Shown: positions 1 to 14,000 of the stretch, one piece after another
Position numbering within the stretch: position 1 is the stretch's first letter
Layout of the letters: every line of letters starts with the position of its first letter
DNA from: Mycteria americana
Lineage: Eukaryota; Chordata; Aves; Ciconiiformes; Ciconiidae
Reading direction: 5' to 3'
NCBI RefSeq assembly: GCF_035582795.1
Contig: NC_134373.1
Coordinates: 41,957,173 to 42,021,172, forward strand
Length of the DNA: 64,000 nt
Made by a program: the position numbers and the translations under genes
The notes under the pieces: model-generated
The model's input: only the letters and a program-made list of their open reading frames with translations
The model's database searches: none
Told to the model about the DNA's origin: nothing

Positions 1-3000
1 AAACTTCTGCTTATTGTTTTTTTCCCAGGACTCTGTTCAAGAGTACTTTCATGAAAACATCATGTCGAGCCAAAATCTAGGACTCTACTGTAGGGCTGGG
101 TATGGTCACACAACCAGCATGCCAAAGGATGTGATGCTACATGTGTAGGTCCCCTGTGTCATAAGGGGACGTACATCCTTCCCTCTGATCACCTCTGTAG
201 TTAATGTGCCAGCCACGGGCTTAGCTACTCTTCTTTTTTGCCCGCTTGAACAACGTTGCAGCATGCAATGAACTGCAACACTAGGGGTGAAACAAATAAA
301 CTAGCAGCCCAGTGCAGACTGCTGTAATGCCACCGAGATGGTGAGGGTTGAAGCCACTGGACGAACTATTTCATTAATACCTAAAGTTGTAGGTATTTGT
401 AAATAGACACTTAGCACAAAGGTCCTAGAGCTGATCAGCTCATCAATAACTGCAGCAGTTGCTCCCACCGTGCACCGAAACTCTTCTTTTTGACCACCTT
501 CTTGATTTTTCACGTGACCAGCTTTTCTGTGCCCACTTAGGAAATGGCTTCTCTTCAAAGGTTTTTACTTAATCACATGAGAAGATTAATGAGAAGAAAT
601 AATCCGTTACTACGGATGGAGTAATTTTTCAAACTATGTCAACTGATTTCAGTCTTCCGTTTAGGAAGGAGGCGGCTGGCTCTGCGAGGCAGCTCTCCGA
701 GCAAACCAGCTATGGCCAGCGGGCACAGTCTTGCAGATAACCCAGCTATTGCTCGGGATTACCTAGTAAATAATTCCGAAAAATGATTGGGATCCTGAGA
801 AAAAAAGAAAGATGCCCAAAGAGAAGAGAGAACTGAATTTGTATCAACGTGCATAGTATTGTAAATAACCAGAAACTCTCTACTCAGCCCAAAAAGATGC
901 CAGCAGAGTGGGAGAAAAATACAGCTGGGGTTTTATAGCTCTGTCGACAGACTCTCTTCGCAGTGACTCGTTGGCTCGTTCACTCCGGCTCACCGCAAGA
1001 GCAAAATAACTGGATCAAATCTGGGCTGGCCATCGTTGCATTGAAATTCTCAAAGTTTATCATCTCCTCCTCTCTCATAAAGATTCTTTTTAGCCAGCTT
1101 GGGAGCAGCTTAAAAGAAAATTAAGAAAACAAAGATGCAATCTTGGAGTGACATATCATAATGAGACCTTTCAGTCTCTCAAACTTTCTCATTAACTTGC
1201 ACCAAATGCAGACTTCAAAAATGACAAAAGGATTTTCTCTCATAGCCCATAAATAGTCTGAGCTTAGAGTATACCACATTGTCTCAATCTTTTTGGCTTA
1301 TTCCCAAAGCAGCTTCTTTTGGCATGCTACAGTTGATGGGAATGATATTGTAGGAAGAACAAAGTACAGTTTTTCCGAAGGAAATAATAAATCTGCTGTG
1401 GGCTTTCAAAGCAAGCTAACATAACCAGCAAGTGATTTTTTTTTTTTTTTTTAAGAAGGTAGGAAGAACACAGATGTTATTTTGGACCTTTAACATCTTA
1501 ACTATAAAGACATACAAAGTATTTCCCAATGGCTTTTTCCCCTTCTTTTGTTTATTTTCTTATTTTATTTAACTCAAAGCTTTTTTTCATCCTGTATATT
1601 AAACATGGCAACATCACATCACAGTTCTGCCAAATTGCCAGTATGGCAGGCTGAACAATTACTGCTGAATATATATATATATTTTTTTTTTTTTAATCAG
1701 CTTGTCATTCCACCATTTCATATTTTATATCCTTAACATATAAGCCCAAAGAAGACATCCAGCTGAAAAGCAACTCTGTAAAACAAGGGCAACAGGCAAT
1801 ACGGTTAGGTTGCTGACATCAGATATCCAGTAAGTTTGACCTAAAAGAGAAGCAAAACCCAAGATGTTCTTGACGATTAAAAAAATATTAACCCATTGAT
1901 GGAATTTAGCTACGAGGGGAAAAAACAGAGGAGTTTGTCATTATTTTTTTACAGCCTAATCAAACAAGGCTGAAGTTGGTGGGAGACTTGCATTAATTCA
2001 GCTTCAGTGGACATTGGATCAGGTGCTTAATGAAGTTAGGTGCCTAGCTTCAAACCGAACAGGGGCTCTTTGCTTCGCGCAGGTCAGATGGTCCTAATGA
2101 AGGCTGGACCTGTCTCCAAACTAAAAGGTCACGTGCGTGATGACGGCAAAGGGGACAGGGTTCAGGAGATTTCTGCCATTCCCAGAATCCTGCAAAATCC
2201 TTTAGGGAAAAATTGCACATTAGTCTTTTTTGGGAATCTGAGACAAAGAGTTGAAGCAAATGTGTGTACGCACGCTCCTTCCACAGCTTTCTGACCTGGG
2301 ATCAGTGAAATAATTTAATGATATTCTTTAGTAACACAGACAAATGGTCAAAGGAGGAGGCTGGAGTCCAACTTGCATGTTATTGTGCAGGTAAGGAACT
2401 GCTTTCTTTGCCCAGCCCGTTTATGCCGTCTGACACCGTTTCCACGGGAAGGAGATGTAATTGCACGTACGTGTATTTTTGCGATTACTTCCATGCCGTG
2501 TTTGCACCGCCCTGTTGTGCCTTCTGCTGCTTATAGCTGCGCCTGCTTTAAAGAGTTTTTCCCTAAGGGAAGAATATAAAACTTGTTGGTTTAGCCCCCT
2601 TTGGTATTTTCTTTCAAATCCATCTCTTTTTTATTATTATTTTTAAATTTTCTCTTGGTTGTGCTCTCTACCTAGTTATGCTGGAGAGCTGAGAACTTAG
2701 ATACAGGTATTTCCCTTGTACTTAATTGAGGATCCAACTGTTATAAATAGCCAGGTATGAATATCAGAAATTATTGGGAATCTTCTTCAGACAATCTCCA
2801 GAGAGCTCAGATGTTTTGCACCTGAATGTTTTGGTGCATTTGCAAGCAGAGAGATGCTCCTCAAGGATCTTTTACCCAGAGAGACTGTGCTTGGTAGCAG
2901 TGGTTTTGCTTGCTCCTCTAGAAGGAATGGTGAAAAACCAACCAACCAAAAAGATACAGTTTGGTAATTTTGTGAAAATGCTAGGTCATTTATCATCACA

Positions 3001-6000
3001 CAACCTAGATGCTCCCTAGGTCATATAAATAGGATCTGCAGTGAGTTACTCTAGCCCATCCGCTCGTTTTTAAATTCAAGGAAGAAACAGAAACGCATGG
3101 GTTGGGGGGATAGAGACCGCTGTTTTAACACTGATTCCAGTAGGTATTAATACACAAAACAGAGTTGTGGGGTTTTTATTTACCAAACCCCACCAGAAAT
3201 GAAAACCCCAAGCAGTCAAGAGCTCTGGTAGCACTCTCAGAGATGATGGGACATCGCGGGGGGGGACATCACAGGGACGCTGCATGGGGGGAAGGAGGCA
3301 GGCGATGTGCCAGTCTTCTGTAAATGTACAGCTGCTCGCAAAAGAAATGGCCTTGTTATTATCCAGCTGGTTAAAACAGTTTTACTGTTTACATCACCCT
3401 AAACTATAGGAAATCTGACCTGTTTGCTTCCTGGCTCTCTACTGCATCCACGAAACGTTTTCACAATCTTTTCATTTCTTTGCGCGGCGCTATTTCTGTA
3501 TTCACTTACACTGGAGTTTCTAAGAGACTTAGCAAGCAAAGGTGATGAATTTGTTTTCCTCACCCCATGCCAGCAGATACTGCATTTTGCTTTCTATCTT
3601 CTCCCTATCTCCTGAGTTGGAGATAGCCGTTATCTTTTCCGAGCAGGTTACTGAAGGAATGAATGTTTCCTTGCACCGTGCTGGGGAGGTGAAGTGACGC
3701 CGCTATATCCCACTACCGACCCCAGGAGTATCGGGAGGCTCAATTAATTACGTTTAGTGCCATGCTTTGACAGACCCTGATTGAAGGCACGACAGGCATA
3801 TAAACTATCATTATGTTGATGGTAAATGAATGTTAATGTCGTAATACTGCAATGCTAGGCATAAAGAGGAAAAAATAGCAAGAAATCTTCTACTGGGGGG
3901 ATTAAAGTTGTCAAAAAAATATTAGGAGCTCTCCTGGCAAGTAGGGCTGAATACAGGCACGTGTGTTTGCATTTTCACACAGATCCGAGAGAAAGAGTTA
4001 ACGGAGTACAGAGCTATCAGGTTCATTTCCAATTTTCCACCAGACTGTAATGAAATGCCACAGTGCCTCAAACCAAACCTCTCATTAGTCTCCTTATTAG
4101 TTTTCACTCTAGTAAATAAACTAATGGTGCTACTAGCAGTTAATAATAGGCAATCAGGGTCTCTTTCATGCCTGTCTCTTTTCTCCTTGCTCTTTGCAAA
4201 AAAAAAAACAGTGCGTGGAAAAAAATTTAACCCCCTGTTTATTCAACTAACTCCCTCTTTTTATTTTTTTTTTCTTTTTTTAATCCTTTATTTCATGGTT
4301 CCGTGCTTTTTACGGCTGCCGCTGATCCAGAAGCGCACTTTCTGTGAAGCATCCTTCATCTGGCAGAAAGGCTCCTGACTATAGTTCCTACGGTTGATAC
4401 CCGCCTCTGGAATTCCCTTCCTGGCGCAGAGGTGTCTCCTGCCAGAGCCTGGCAGCGAAGGAAAAACACGCCGTAAGTCGTCTGCTAAAGTATTGTTCTT
4501 GGTGGGTACAACGGGCACGCTGAAACCGTAGTTTATAAATTGCGGGGCGTGCTGTTAAAACATGCCACACACCTTCAGTACCTTCTACTAGGAAATACAA
4601 CGTTACGTAGCTGCGTGCGAGTATTTTGGTGGTTGCTGCTTGGCTAGAGCTTCTGCCTTGTGTGCCTTAGTGACTTGGCCACCTTTTTATCTTTTCTTTT
4701 TTGAACCCAACTCATGTTGTCCATGGGCTAAAACCTTACAAGAAGATTTTGGGCATGCCCATGCTTCTGCTGTGGCACAGAACCCTGCCCTGGCCAATTA
4801 ATCCAGTTTCTCGTCAGGCAGAGGATGGCAGGTCCTTGAGGGTAGAGGGATTTCCCCTGTCAAACCATGGATTGTCTTAAATCTTCTTCCCTACGCATTT
4901 ATTTCTCCATGTTATGTTACCCCCTTCCCCTTGAAGCACTCCTACTTTTTCCCTCCAGCTTTTCTTTACCTGCCCATCTTTCTGTAAACTTTACCTCATT
5001 CTTTCCTATAATTTTTTCTTGTTTATTTGAAGTATTGAGGTTTTTTATTACACCAGATAGGTGGTATGTTTTGTTCTATTAAGCCATGCTCTCTCAAAGG
5101 GATGTCCAAAAGGAATCGTATTTGAGTGTTGCCATTGAAAATGAAGGGATGCTGAACTGGTATGAAATCCTTTTCTTTTTGAGATTGCTTTGGTGGCTGG
5201 GGTGTTAGACTGGATGCAATCAGAACAAATAATTGATGGGGTTTTTCTCTCTCTTCAAGTGATATTTAAACCAGGAAGTCTGAACTCAAATGAAGGATAC
5301 AAGAATGCCCAGTATGTCCTGCTCTTCATAAAATGCTGTGATTTAATAGCGTGTTCCCAGTTTTACTACTGGGAAAGTAATTTCCAAATGCTAGAGACCA
5401 GTAACACCGTAGATATTTACCTTAATTCCCTTTGTAGGACTGGAAAATTCACTCTTGCTGGTATTATAGGAAGGCGCCCATTTAGACTGCTCGTTCAGTC
5501 TTCGGGCTCTGCGTATCTCTTGAACGTTATTAAGTGTTGTTAATTATGTCACTAATTCCATATGAAACCAAGGACTGTTTGGGCATGCAGGAACCTAAGC
5601 CTTACATTTGTAACATGACTATAAACCACCGATAGTTTGGAATATGTCTCCAAGCTATTGTCCTTGAGTCTTCTACCAAATAAGACAATTTGGTAGAATA
5701 ATTTGGTAGAATTTTGGTAGCAACCGAACTTGAATTTTCAAAACTCAATACGCTCAGTCGTGTTCCTTTCATGTAAAGTTTAATATCCTTGTCACTGATT
5801 TTGAACTTTTTCTTGCTGAGACTGCCGGGTTTTGAGTGGTGCTTTGCGGGATCAGCACACAAACACCTCAATTCCCTGAGGTCTGCAGGAAGCAGAAGAT
5901 AGCTGAAGGGTTATAATTTGGACAACTTCTTTGTGTCAAGACCCTCTGCTATATCTCCAAAGATGTGGAGATTCAGTTCCCATCAACAAGCAAAATTATC

Positions 6001-9000
6001 ATTATAGCATATCCAGACTTCGGACACCTGGAAGCACTGTCGGGTTTCACCATCTCTTTAAAGTCTTCTTGCCCCAGATGGTGAACAGCCAGGAGAAGGT
6101 GGGCTGGAAGGGCTGCTCAGAGGTGTGAAGTGTGCGAGCATCTCTGTCGCCCTGGCTTATGTCCAGCCCAAATTCCACCAAGCCCAAAGGTTAATGATTT
6201 ACTCACGCTTTGTCTTCCAAAAATCTCGGTCTAAATCCAGGAGGTTATAGAAAATAGGCAGTGTGTCTTCTGGGGGCTGCTACTGCAATAACTGGGCTGT
6301 TCTTTCAGGAACACCAAATGCTGGGTGCTCTTGGCAAAGCTTCAGCAAAGATATAAAGGTGATTAAAACTGGCAGAAGGCTTTTAAAAAAGGATATAGCA
6401 AAATCTAATTTAGACAGATGTGTTATATCTGATGCTGGTAGTGGAGAACTATAAATAGTAATAATAAGGTAGACTTAATAGGAGAGTTACTGTTTAAGAC
6501 ACAGATGAAAACAAGTTCAGCCTTGTGCCTAAACTAGACTAGATCATGATGGACACAGAGAATGAAACGATAATAGTCCCGGTTTAGCTATTTTCCCTGT
6601 GTTTATGGGGAATTTGCGGAATCCGATCTAGCAGTACTAAGAGCCACAGCTGCACACTGCTGCTTGTCTAAGCTATATGCAGCTAAAGAACTGGCTTTCA
6701 TGTTCCCCAGCTATGAAGTGATCATTCATAAACCGCCACATGCAAGTGGATGAATAAAACGCATTGAATGTTGGCACAGAAACCCAGGGCTGCACTGAAG
6801 ATGCTGTTAAATAGTAATGTGTTTTCATGCCTGGCCAATTAGGAAGCGTCTGAAGATACGTGAAAATTTAAATCTATTTTTACATAGTGCACAAAGGCAG
6901 AGGCACAGCACTTAAGGCCCCCCCAAGCATTTCTGAAGGAACAGATGTCACTTATTCATTCACCGTAAGGACAAAACCGGGATTTGCTATCAACAGAACT
7001 AATGTTGCCGGCCGGTTTTGTCTATGATTGTTAATTCTTTCATGTAATCTTTTAAATTAATGAATTAATAGTAGCTATTAATAGCTGGCCTTTGATGCTT
7101 CGGGATTCCCCAGTTTAACTTGGCATGAGACACCACAGCACGCACTCGGACCGTTCTGGCTAATTGCTAATCGCTGCCTTAACTATGACGTGCCAGCGCT
7201 GAAACGCTCAGCAAAGGGATGCACATGATGCTTGGCTGCAGTGAGCAGTCCTCCTTAGGAGAAGAAATAAATGTCTCTCACAATAAATCACCTAGCTTTT
7301 TTATGGGTGACATCAATTATTTCTTTAATCCTCAAGTCTGTATGGGACTCTTAAAATGCTTTACAGTTTATTTCATAACTTACATAATTTTACGAGTTAT
7401 TTTAACAACGGTTTTGTAGACAAAGTTTCCGGGCTGTTTGAAATAACTCTCTTTTATACGTGCACATACAGTCAGGTGGGTATACCTTCCCTGGATACTG
7501 ATGGGGTGAGGTGGAATAAATTGATTCATATAAAGCCCTTTTCAATTCGACGTTTTGACCTCGTAATCTCCATACAGAAACACGAGGCTTTTGTAACCTT
7601 CACGAGACTTACAGCCCGTATAATCCTGATACTGTTGTGGGATTTCTTGCCTGTCCTTTTAAACTTTTCCTCTTCGCGATGCCTTGCTGCTCCTTTTGTC
7701 TTCTCTTCAGTAAGCTCCTTGTCTGTACTGTTACGGCTGGGACGATTCACAAGCACTGAGAGCTCCAGCCAGATGAGTCTACTCCTATGGATGGTATTCG
7801 TGGGAATAAATATGAAAATGATTACCTAGGTATTATTAAAGCCGATGTGTAAGGCTAGTGTTTTTCGTTGTAAAGGACGGTCTTCGAGCTGAGTTAGGAC
7901 CTCGGTCCCAAGGTGTTGGCCCTCTGTTAGCAATCACTGTCTATGCCACCCTTTCAGCCTTGTTTTCTCGTTAGCTCCCCCGAAAAGGAGATTTCTCTCT
8001 CTAGCCATCTATTTTGGGGCGTAAGGCTGGCTTACCACCTCAGTCCATGGAGGACCATTGAACACTTGCTGTGCCACAGCAGCTTTACAGCCACCACCTG
8101 ATGCCATCCGTGAACCCGTGAGTAAACCCAGTCAGACGCCCTTCCTTGGTCCAAGCAATGCCCTGTATCCAACCGGGACTGCCGTAACGTCCTCCTCGCG
8201 TGGGCTTTCTGGCTCCTGTCCTCTCCATCCAAGCGCTGCCTGCTCAGCACCAAGCTCCCGGCCTCCACGCCCAGCCCTGACTAAGGTCTTACGCCCAGAG
8301 CTGGCATCTGCCTTTCAAATCGCCTGCCCGAGCAGCTCGTCGTCCAAAACACCCAGCAGCTCTGGTCCTGCAGCAGGGCGAGGAAGGGGGTCGTGCCCTG
8401 CCCACCCAAAGGCCTGGTCCTCAGCCCCATAAAGGCTTTCCTGGACCTCTGCATTTATTACTTGTTCTGCTAAACCATTTCTCTCTTTCCCAGTCACTTC
8501 GTCAAGTCCTCCTTTAGCCCTTACCTGACTTGTGGGATACAGTGGTCTAAGGAGGTCTGCCCTTGACTTTTATTTTTTTGACCCTGAGTCAGTGCTCCGT
8601 TATGCAATATTTTTCCTGCAAAACTCTAAGGAATCTTTGAAATGAATATTTATACTATATTAACCCTAAGAAGAAAACATGGACCTCTCCAAGATGCCAC
8701 GTAGGTAAAGAATAAGCAGTTAACTCAAGACTTGGGTCTGACTTTGCAGCCTGTCCAGTGAGTGAGCAACGGTTATACCAACAGAGCAACTCTTTCTAAA
8801 ATGAAATTATACATAGGAGCATACGCCTGGCAGTGCTCAGAACCCAGAGGACAAAAATACCTTTGGCCGTGTCGGAGAACTCTTTGAGAGCGCTTATATT
8901 TTGCAGATTATATTCCCATAAACATTGAAAGAGGAAACGGGAGCAGCACGGAGCAGGAAAGACCGGTGGTGCCACGCCGGGCTCCCGCCGGAGCCCCTGC

Positions 9001-9699
9001 CCCTGATTTGTGTCTGGGGAGCGCGGGACGGGAGCGGGGGACAGGTTGTGCAGCTTCTCCCATCAGCGAGAGCGTTCCTGGCTTTATTAGCAGCTTTCAG
9101 CTGGCAGCCGATGCTGATTTAATTTAATACTAATGCTTTTTTGATGAATTGTTGCTTAGTCTGTTTTGAATACTTCCTGCATGACTAATTAAAGTACCGA
9201 AACGAATTAAATTGTGCTGTTAAACTTTACGCTAGTATGTACAAACAAACGGCTGGTAGTCACGGCTCTTCTTCAGTATTTTATCTAATCTTTGCACTCT
9301 CGAGGACGGGGCATTGCTTGTTATCTAAAAGCTACTTAGCTGAGCTAAAATGTGATGTCATGCTTCTCTAAGTACGTGTAGGTATTTATGTTCAGTCTGT
9401 TGAGAAACAGACTGGAATATAGTGAGGTATACGTAATTACATTCTTCTAATGATAACAAAACCCACTTGAAATTGGCAAGAGATGAAAACCTGCAGCCTC
9501 ATATATGGAGTTTTGCTTGAGTAAAGTGTTCCGTAACATTATGCCGGGATAAACCGGCGTGATTCATCGCTGAAGGACACTCCCAGCTGGAGCAGGCAGC
9601 AATCCCTCGCTATTGACCCTTGTGAAGAGCGGCACCAGCCCTTCAGAGCGGAAAAGCTGCTGGGAAGAAGGTAACCCCGCAGCCAGGAGTGTCCGTATG
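1..9699. other. Non-coding flank, no gene recognised
   Basis: No exon, RNA gene or full mobile element could be recognised here. The sequence is mostly AT-rich with stops in all frames and scattered short ORFs that resemble no family I know. The longest is 157 codons on the + strand at 7356-7829, which lacks recognisable domains. A GC-richer patch lies at 8040-8450. A poly-T run is at 1436-1452. I looked for the last exon of LYPD6B, the upstream neighbour in human, by its CCEG-x-ICN motif and did not find it. The stretch may be the upstream flank of LYPD6 or the LYPD6B-LYPD6 intergenic region. Confidence 0.6.
5671..5712. repeat. Perfect 11-bp inverted repeat followed by a third copy
   Basis: The arm TTCTACCAAAT at 5671-5681 is matched exactly by its reverse complement at 5688-5698, with a 6-nt loop between them. 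The right-arm sequence is repeated at 5701-5711, and part of it (TTTGGTAG) recurs at 5713-5720. The result is a small hairpin plus a short direct repeat. I do not recognise it as part of a known transposon. Confidence 0.75.
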
Positions 9700-11050
9700 T
9701 CATCTCTGAGTAGCGCTGGCGAAGCGCTCGCTTCGCTCTTCGCGGCGGAGGGCAGCGGCCGTGTCGCGCGGCGGCGGGGCGCGAGTCCTCGCCCCTTTTG
9801 GCTGCTCTCCCCGAGAGCTTCTCATTCCCCGCGCTTTTGGATTGACGCTTTATTGTCCGTAGATTTTTTATTATTATTTTTTTTTTTTCCTTCCCGAAAC
9901 AAAGACGACTTGTGTAAGAGAGTAGAATAACAGCCTAATTGCTTGATATGTGTATGTGTGCTTGAAATAATCCCGCATCTAATTTTTTAATGAAGCATGA
10001 AAGAAAACTAGAGCTCAGCACAATCCCTGCCCAGTGAAGATCCTAATCTTCCCTTTCCAGCAGAGGAGAGCTGCAGCGGGCACGTTCGTTCCATGAACAA
10101 GCAGCGTGGCCGGCCCCGGCAGGGAGGTGCACCCCGCCCGCAGCCCCGGGGCCCGCCGCCGGGCGATGGGAGCCGGGCGTCGGTAGAAGGCAGCGACGGG
10201 CCGGGGCACCGCGACGGGCCGGGGGACCGCGACCGGCCGGGGCACCGCGACAGCCCGGGGCACCGCGACGGGCCGGGGCACCGCGACAGCCCGGGGCACC
10301 GCGACGGGCCGGGGCACCGCGACAGGCCGGCCCCGGGGCCCCGCGTCCGCCGGCTCTGCTGAGGGCGGATGGAGACGCCCTGAGGGGCCCGCCGGAGAAC
10401 GCGCCCTGCGCAGGTACGCGGCTCCGTGTCCCCTACGGAGAAAATGTCTTTTTTCTAACCGTGTTTTCTGTTGCAGCAAAAATTTAAAAAGCGATCTTCT
10501 GAGCCCAAAAGTCGCTTGGGTTGACGTGGAGCCCGCGGAACACCCCGCGGCGCGGGCGCGGCGGGGGCTCGGTCGGGCCGTTCCCGCTCCGCGGGTGCCG
10601 CAGCCGCCCCGTCCGGGGAGCGGACCCGGACCCCGTATGGGCGAGAGGAGCGGCGGGGCCAGCCCCGGGGCGGGGATGGCCGGCGGGGGGGGGGGGTGTC
10701 CCAGCGAGCCCCCACCCGTTTTGGGGATGACAGCCGGGGCGACAGCACACCCACACCCCCCACACGCACCCCCCCGCTGCGCGGGCGCGGCGGGACGCGG
10801 CCCCGGGGGCTGCACCCCCAACTCCCCGCCACCCCCCCCCACCCCAGAGCCATTATTTCGGGGGCTGGGGGGCTCCCCTGGCGTGGGGAGCGCGGGGGGC
10901 AGCTGGGACCCGAGGCGGGAGCGCCCGGGGAGGAAGGGGCCTCCCCTCGCCCCCAAGGCGGGCGACGGAGCGGGCAGGGCGGCGGTGTGTCTGGCCGGTG
11001 CGTCTGCCTGGTCCTGCCCCGCTCCCCAGTGGGGTTCCTGGGATTTAGCA
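9700..11050. promoter_or_regulatory. CpG island, candidate upstream promoter
   Basis: This is the most GC- and CpG-dense block in an otherwise AT-rich window. CpG clusters occur at 9720-9810 and throughout 10100-11040. A GGGGCGGGG Sp1-type GC box is at 10667-10675, and there is no obvious TATA box. A consensus splice donor, CAG|GTACGC, falls after 10413. A good polypyrimidine-AG acceptor ends at 10476. CpG islands usually mark vertebrate promoters. The nearest downstream + strand gene is LYPD6, whose first coding exon appears to be preceded by a splice acceptor and so should have 5' non-coding exons. Assigning the island to LYPD6 is inference. Long GC-rich ORFs here, including 313 codons on the - strand at 10015-10956, look like composition artefacts. 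Confidence 0.65.
10200..10325. repeat. GC-rich 18-bp minisatellite, seven units
   Basis: Seven tandem 18-bp units with a core of CCGGGGCACCGCGAC differ at one to three positions each and alternate between two endings (CGG and CAG). Partial units flank the array. Because 18 is a multiple of three, every frame gives a six-residue peptide repeat: PGHRDG-like on the + strand and PVAVPR-like on the - strand. The apparent repetitive proteins are explained by the DNA repeat. The array sits inside the CpG island, so its length could vary between individuals. Confidence 0.93.
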
Positions 11051-14000
11051 GGAGCCCGGGGGTGTGGTTTTTATTTTATTTTGTTTTTTCGGAGAGCCTG
11101 CTGATGAAAACGGAGTTCTTTACCAATTGTTTTCCAAGTAAAAGCGAATGAAATAATTCCATACGCTGGGAGGCTGCAAAAGAGAACCGCATCGCTGGTG
11201 CAAAAGAGCTTCCCGCTCTGCCTTCTCGTTTACAAAAATATCATGATGTAAAAAATTAAGTTACTTCCTTAGACAAAGTTGTGTTTCCAAGTGTAGCCAG
11301 TGCCTGCGCTCTTTTCTACTCATACGCTTTCTTTGGAGGGAATATTAAGTCTCTTAATTATAATTACATTCTGTAGCTAGTGTGATGGAAAACACTAGCC
11401 AATATATAAATTACATCACTTGCCAATACAATAGGCGAGCTGTATAGTTCTTTCCTACGTCCACGTGATTTCTTTTATATTTTGGAAACTTTTACCCGGT
11501 CATGGATATTGACAGGTATGAAAACCTGCCCAGATTGTGGGACGACCTGCAGGAGTATCCGTCGTGTTTAATACAGTACGTTGTTAGGTGTATATTTGTT
11601 GGGGTTTTTATAGCACCAGAAGCCCAGGCTGCGCAGCGGGGCTGTGGTTCGTCTCTTTTTGTCTAGATGAGATTCGCCGTAAGGCCACGCCAGAGCACAG
11701 GGCCGAGGGTTCACATGGATTGTGAACTTCCAATGGGCACAACTGGCACAATATATGTGTATTCTCTCTCAGAAAAAAAAATATGTTGCCTCAGAGAGCT
11801 TGTTCTGTGGAAATTAATGGTAAATAACAAAGATCTCAGTGTGAGCTGGGTGGAGATCCCCAGTGTGGCCATTAACATACCTTTAGAACGATCTTTGTTG
11901 GATTTTTTTCCTTTTATCGCTGTGGAAAGCCCGTTTTGCACAGAGATACGACTATCTCGATGCATCAGAGCTCAGGGCCGCTGCTGGAGGTCAGACTGGC
12001 TCCTGCGTCCTGCTCCAGCTTCACGGCTGCGGAGCCGCAAGGATTTCAGACCGGCGTCTTTGGTTTTCCTGGCGTGGAAATGCAACGGTGCCGTCCGCTG
12101 TGTAACAAGCGCTTAAGGAAGGAGAGCTGAAGTGAAAATGTAGATATTTCTGCTTTGGTAGGCGCTGAGCTTGCAGGCTCCATGCATTGGTAGAGAGGAG
12201 GTGTCAGGACGAGGTTTCTTCACTAGATCCGCGTTTGCTTTGCCGTGGAACAAGGTAAAAATAAATCATTGGCGAGGCGCTTACGGATGGGTGATCACTG
12301 CAATAATAATAGTGATTTAGCTCATTAGTACTGCTCAGATAAAATGATTCCCAACACTCAGCTGATTAGGTATGCAAACACCGAGGACAGGCTTTTAATC
12401 AGACTGGTCCTCGGGTCTAACCCCGCTGCCTCCTGTACGGCCCTGGGAGGTGCCAGCAGGGAGGGAATCCAACCCTTCCAGTTTCCACTGGATTTTTTTA
12501 GGCCAGTGCTGAACATGAAAACATTTGAAAAGTCATCCTGGTTGTATTACAGTAGAAGACTTTGCTGTAAATCTAAAACTTTATTTATGCCTCAGTGATC
12601 CGCTTGTTTAATTATCTGGCATTCGCGTGTCCGATCTTGAGTCTGATTTCCTCCGACTCCCTGGCGTAAAAGGTGAAGTATAAGTTACGGTGTAGTTTGG
12701 AAATGGAATAAATTCTTTTTTCAGTTTTTGCTCATGAGTAGGATTGGGGTTTTCCAATGGAAACCCAAGTCTGAATCCCTTGATTTGTCCAGGCTTCCCA
12801 CTACCGTTAGAAACTGGATTGATCGGCAAGTATAGGGGTTTAAGGAGGGCTAAAATAATTGCTGTACATCCTTCAAGATGTTATTTAGCCATGTGTGAAC
12901 CTGGCCGCAGTAAGCTATAACTCCCCTCCTCTTCCTGGCCCCCACATTGCTCGTAGTGTCTGTCAAATTGATGTGATGGAATAGGCAGAACAACTCGCAG
13001 GGGTCAAGTGATAAAACAGCCGAGCTTGGGCGACGGTGAACTCTGCAGGAGAGACTGAAGTATGTATTGGCGCGGCTGATGGTCTGGTTCGATAAAGCTC
13101 AGTAAAACGTATTTAGTGAAAATGAACTCATTTGCCTTGAAAACAAAGTCTTATTTTAATCCTAGGGTGGCTGACGTGGTCCCTGGGTAAACCATGGTGT
13201 ATCTCGATGGCTGATAGGTATCTTCCTTTTGTAAGAAGATATTTACTGAGTGAGAATAGCACAAAGTAGGCGGGGAGGTAGAATTGCTGGTACTTCTTTG
13301 GCACGCTGAATAGATTTTTACATTAGACAACACCTTCTTGTGATATACTTGGTGAGGAAGGACATGAGTACAAATATATCCCATCCTTATGTCAGCTTTT
13401 TTTTAAAAATTATTTTGGATTCCATGATTTTTTGGGGAGGACGGGTTAGTTTGAACGACAAGACTGCCTGCTTGTTGGAAAGCCTTCTTTCTCTTATAAA
13501 GTGAATACTTCCTCAGAGTTTTCCTTGTTGCCAGGTCTTACAAGAGCTGTAGCGGACCTTAGATGCCCATTTTCCCCCGGTGAATTTACTGTGTTCTTTG
13601 TTGTGTGGTGTGACCTACTCAGAGAGGAGCGTAGTTCTTATCCCTCGGTCGCCATATGTTCGCAGCAATAATCATCGTTTCCCCTAAGTGCCAGTATTTG
13701 GTCTGTAGGGCATACACGGTATTTTATTGTCTCTGATACAGTTTTTATAAAGCCGCTGTGGAAATTGCGAGGGTTTCACGGTAGAGATGTATATATGTAG
13801 GCGGGACTGCTTCATCATGGACCATATATCATCATTAACTTCTTAAATATTTTTAATATTTATATACCAAATAAAATCACGGTTTATCACTTGGTACGTG
13901 TTAAAAAAGGGAAAAGTTCTCTGTAAACGGTGCTGCCATTTGTACGTTGCACAGCTTTGTGCCTACGTGATCCCCGGTTCAGACCCTTCTTTAGTGCAGC

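Noticed and set aside
301-558. 85-codon - strand ORF
   Set aside because: Composition looks somewhat protein-like but I recognise no family, and there are no flanking splice sites or promoter to support it.
7356-7829. 157-codon + strand ORF
   Set aside because: Hydrophobic, T-rich sequence without a motif; expected by chance in AT-rich DNA with pyrimidine runs.
10015-10956. 313-codon - strand ORF with PVAVPR repeats
   Set aside because: It runs across the CpG island and minisatellite; high GC lowers stop frequency and the peptide repeat mirrors the 18-bp DNA repeat. No domain is visible.
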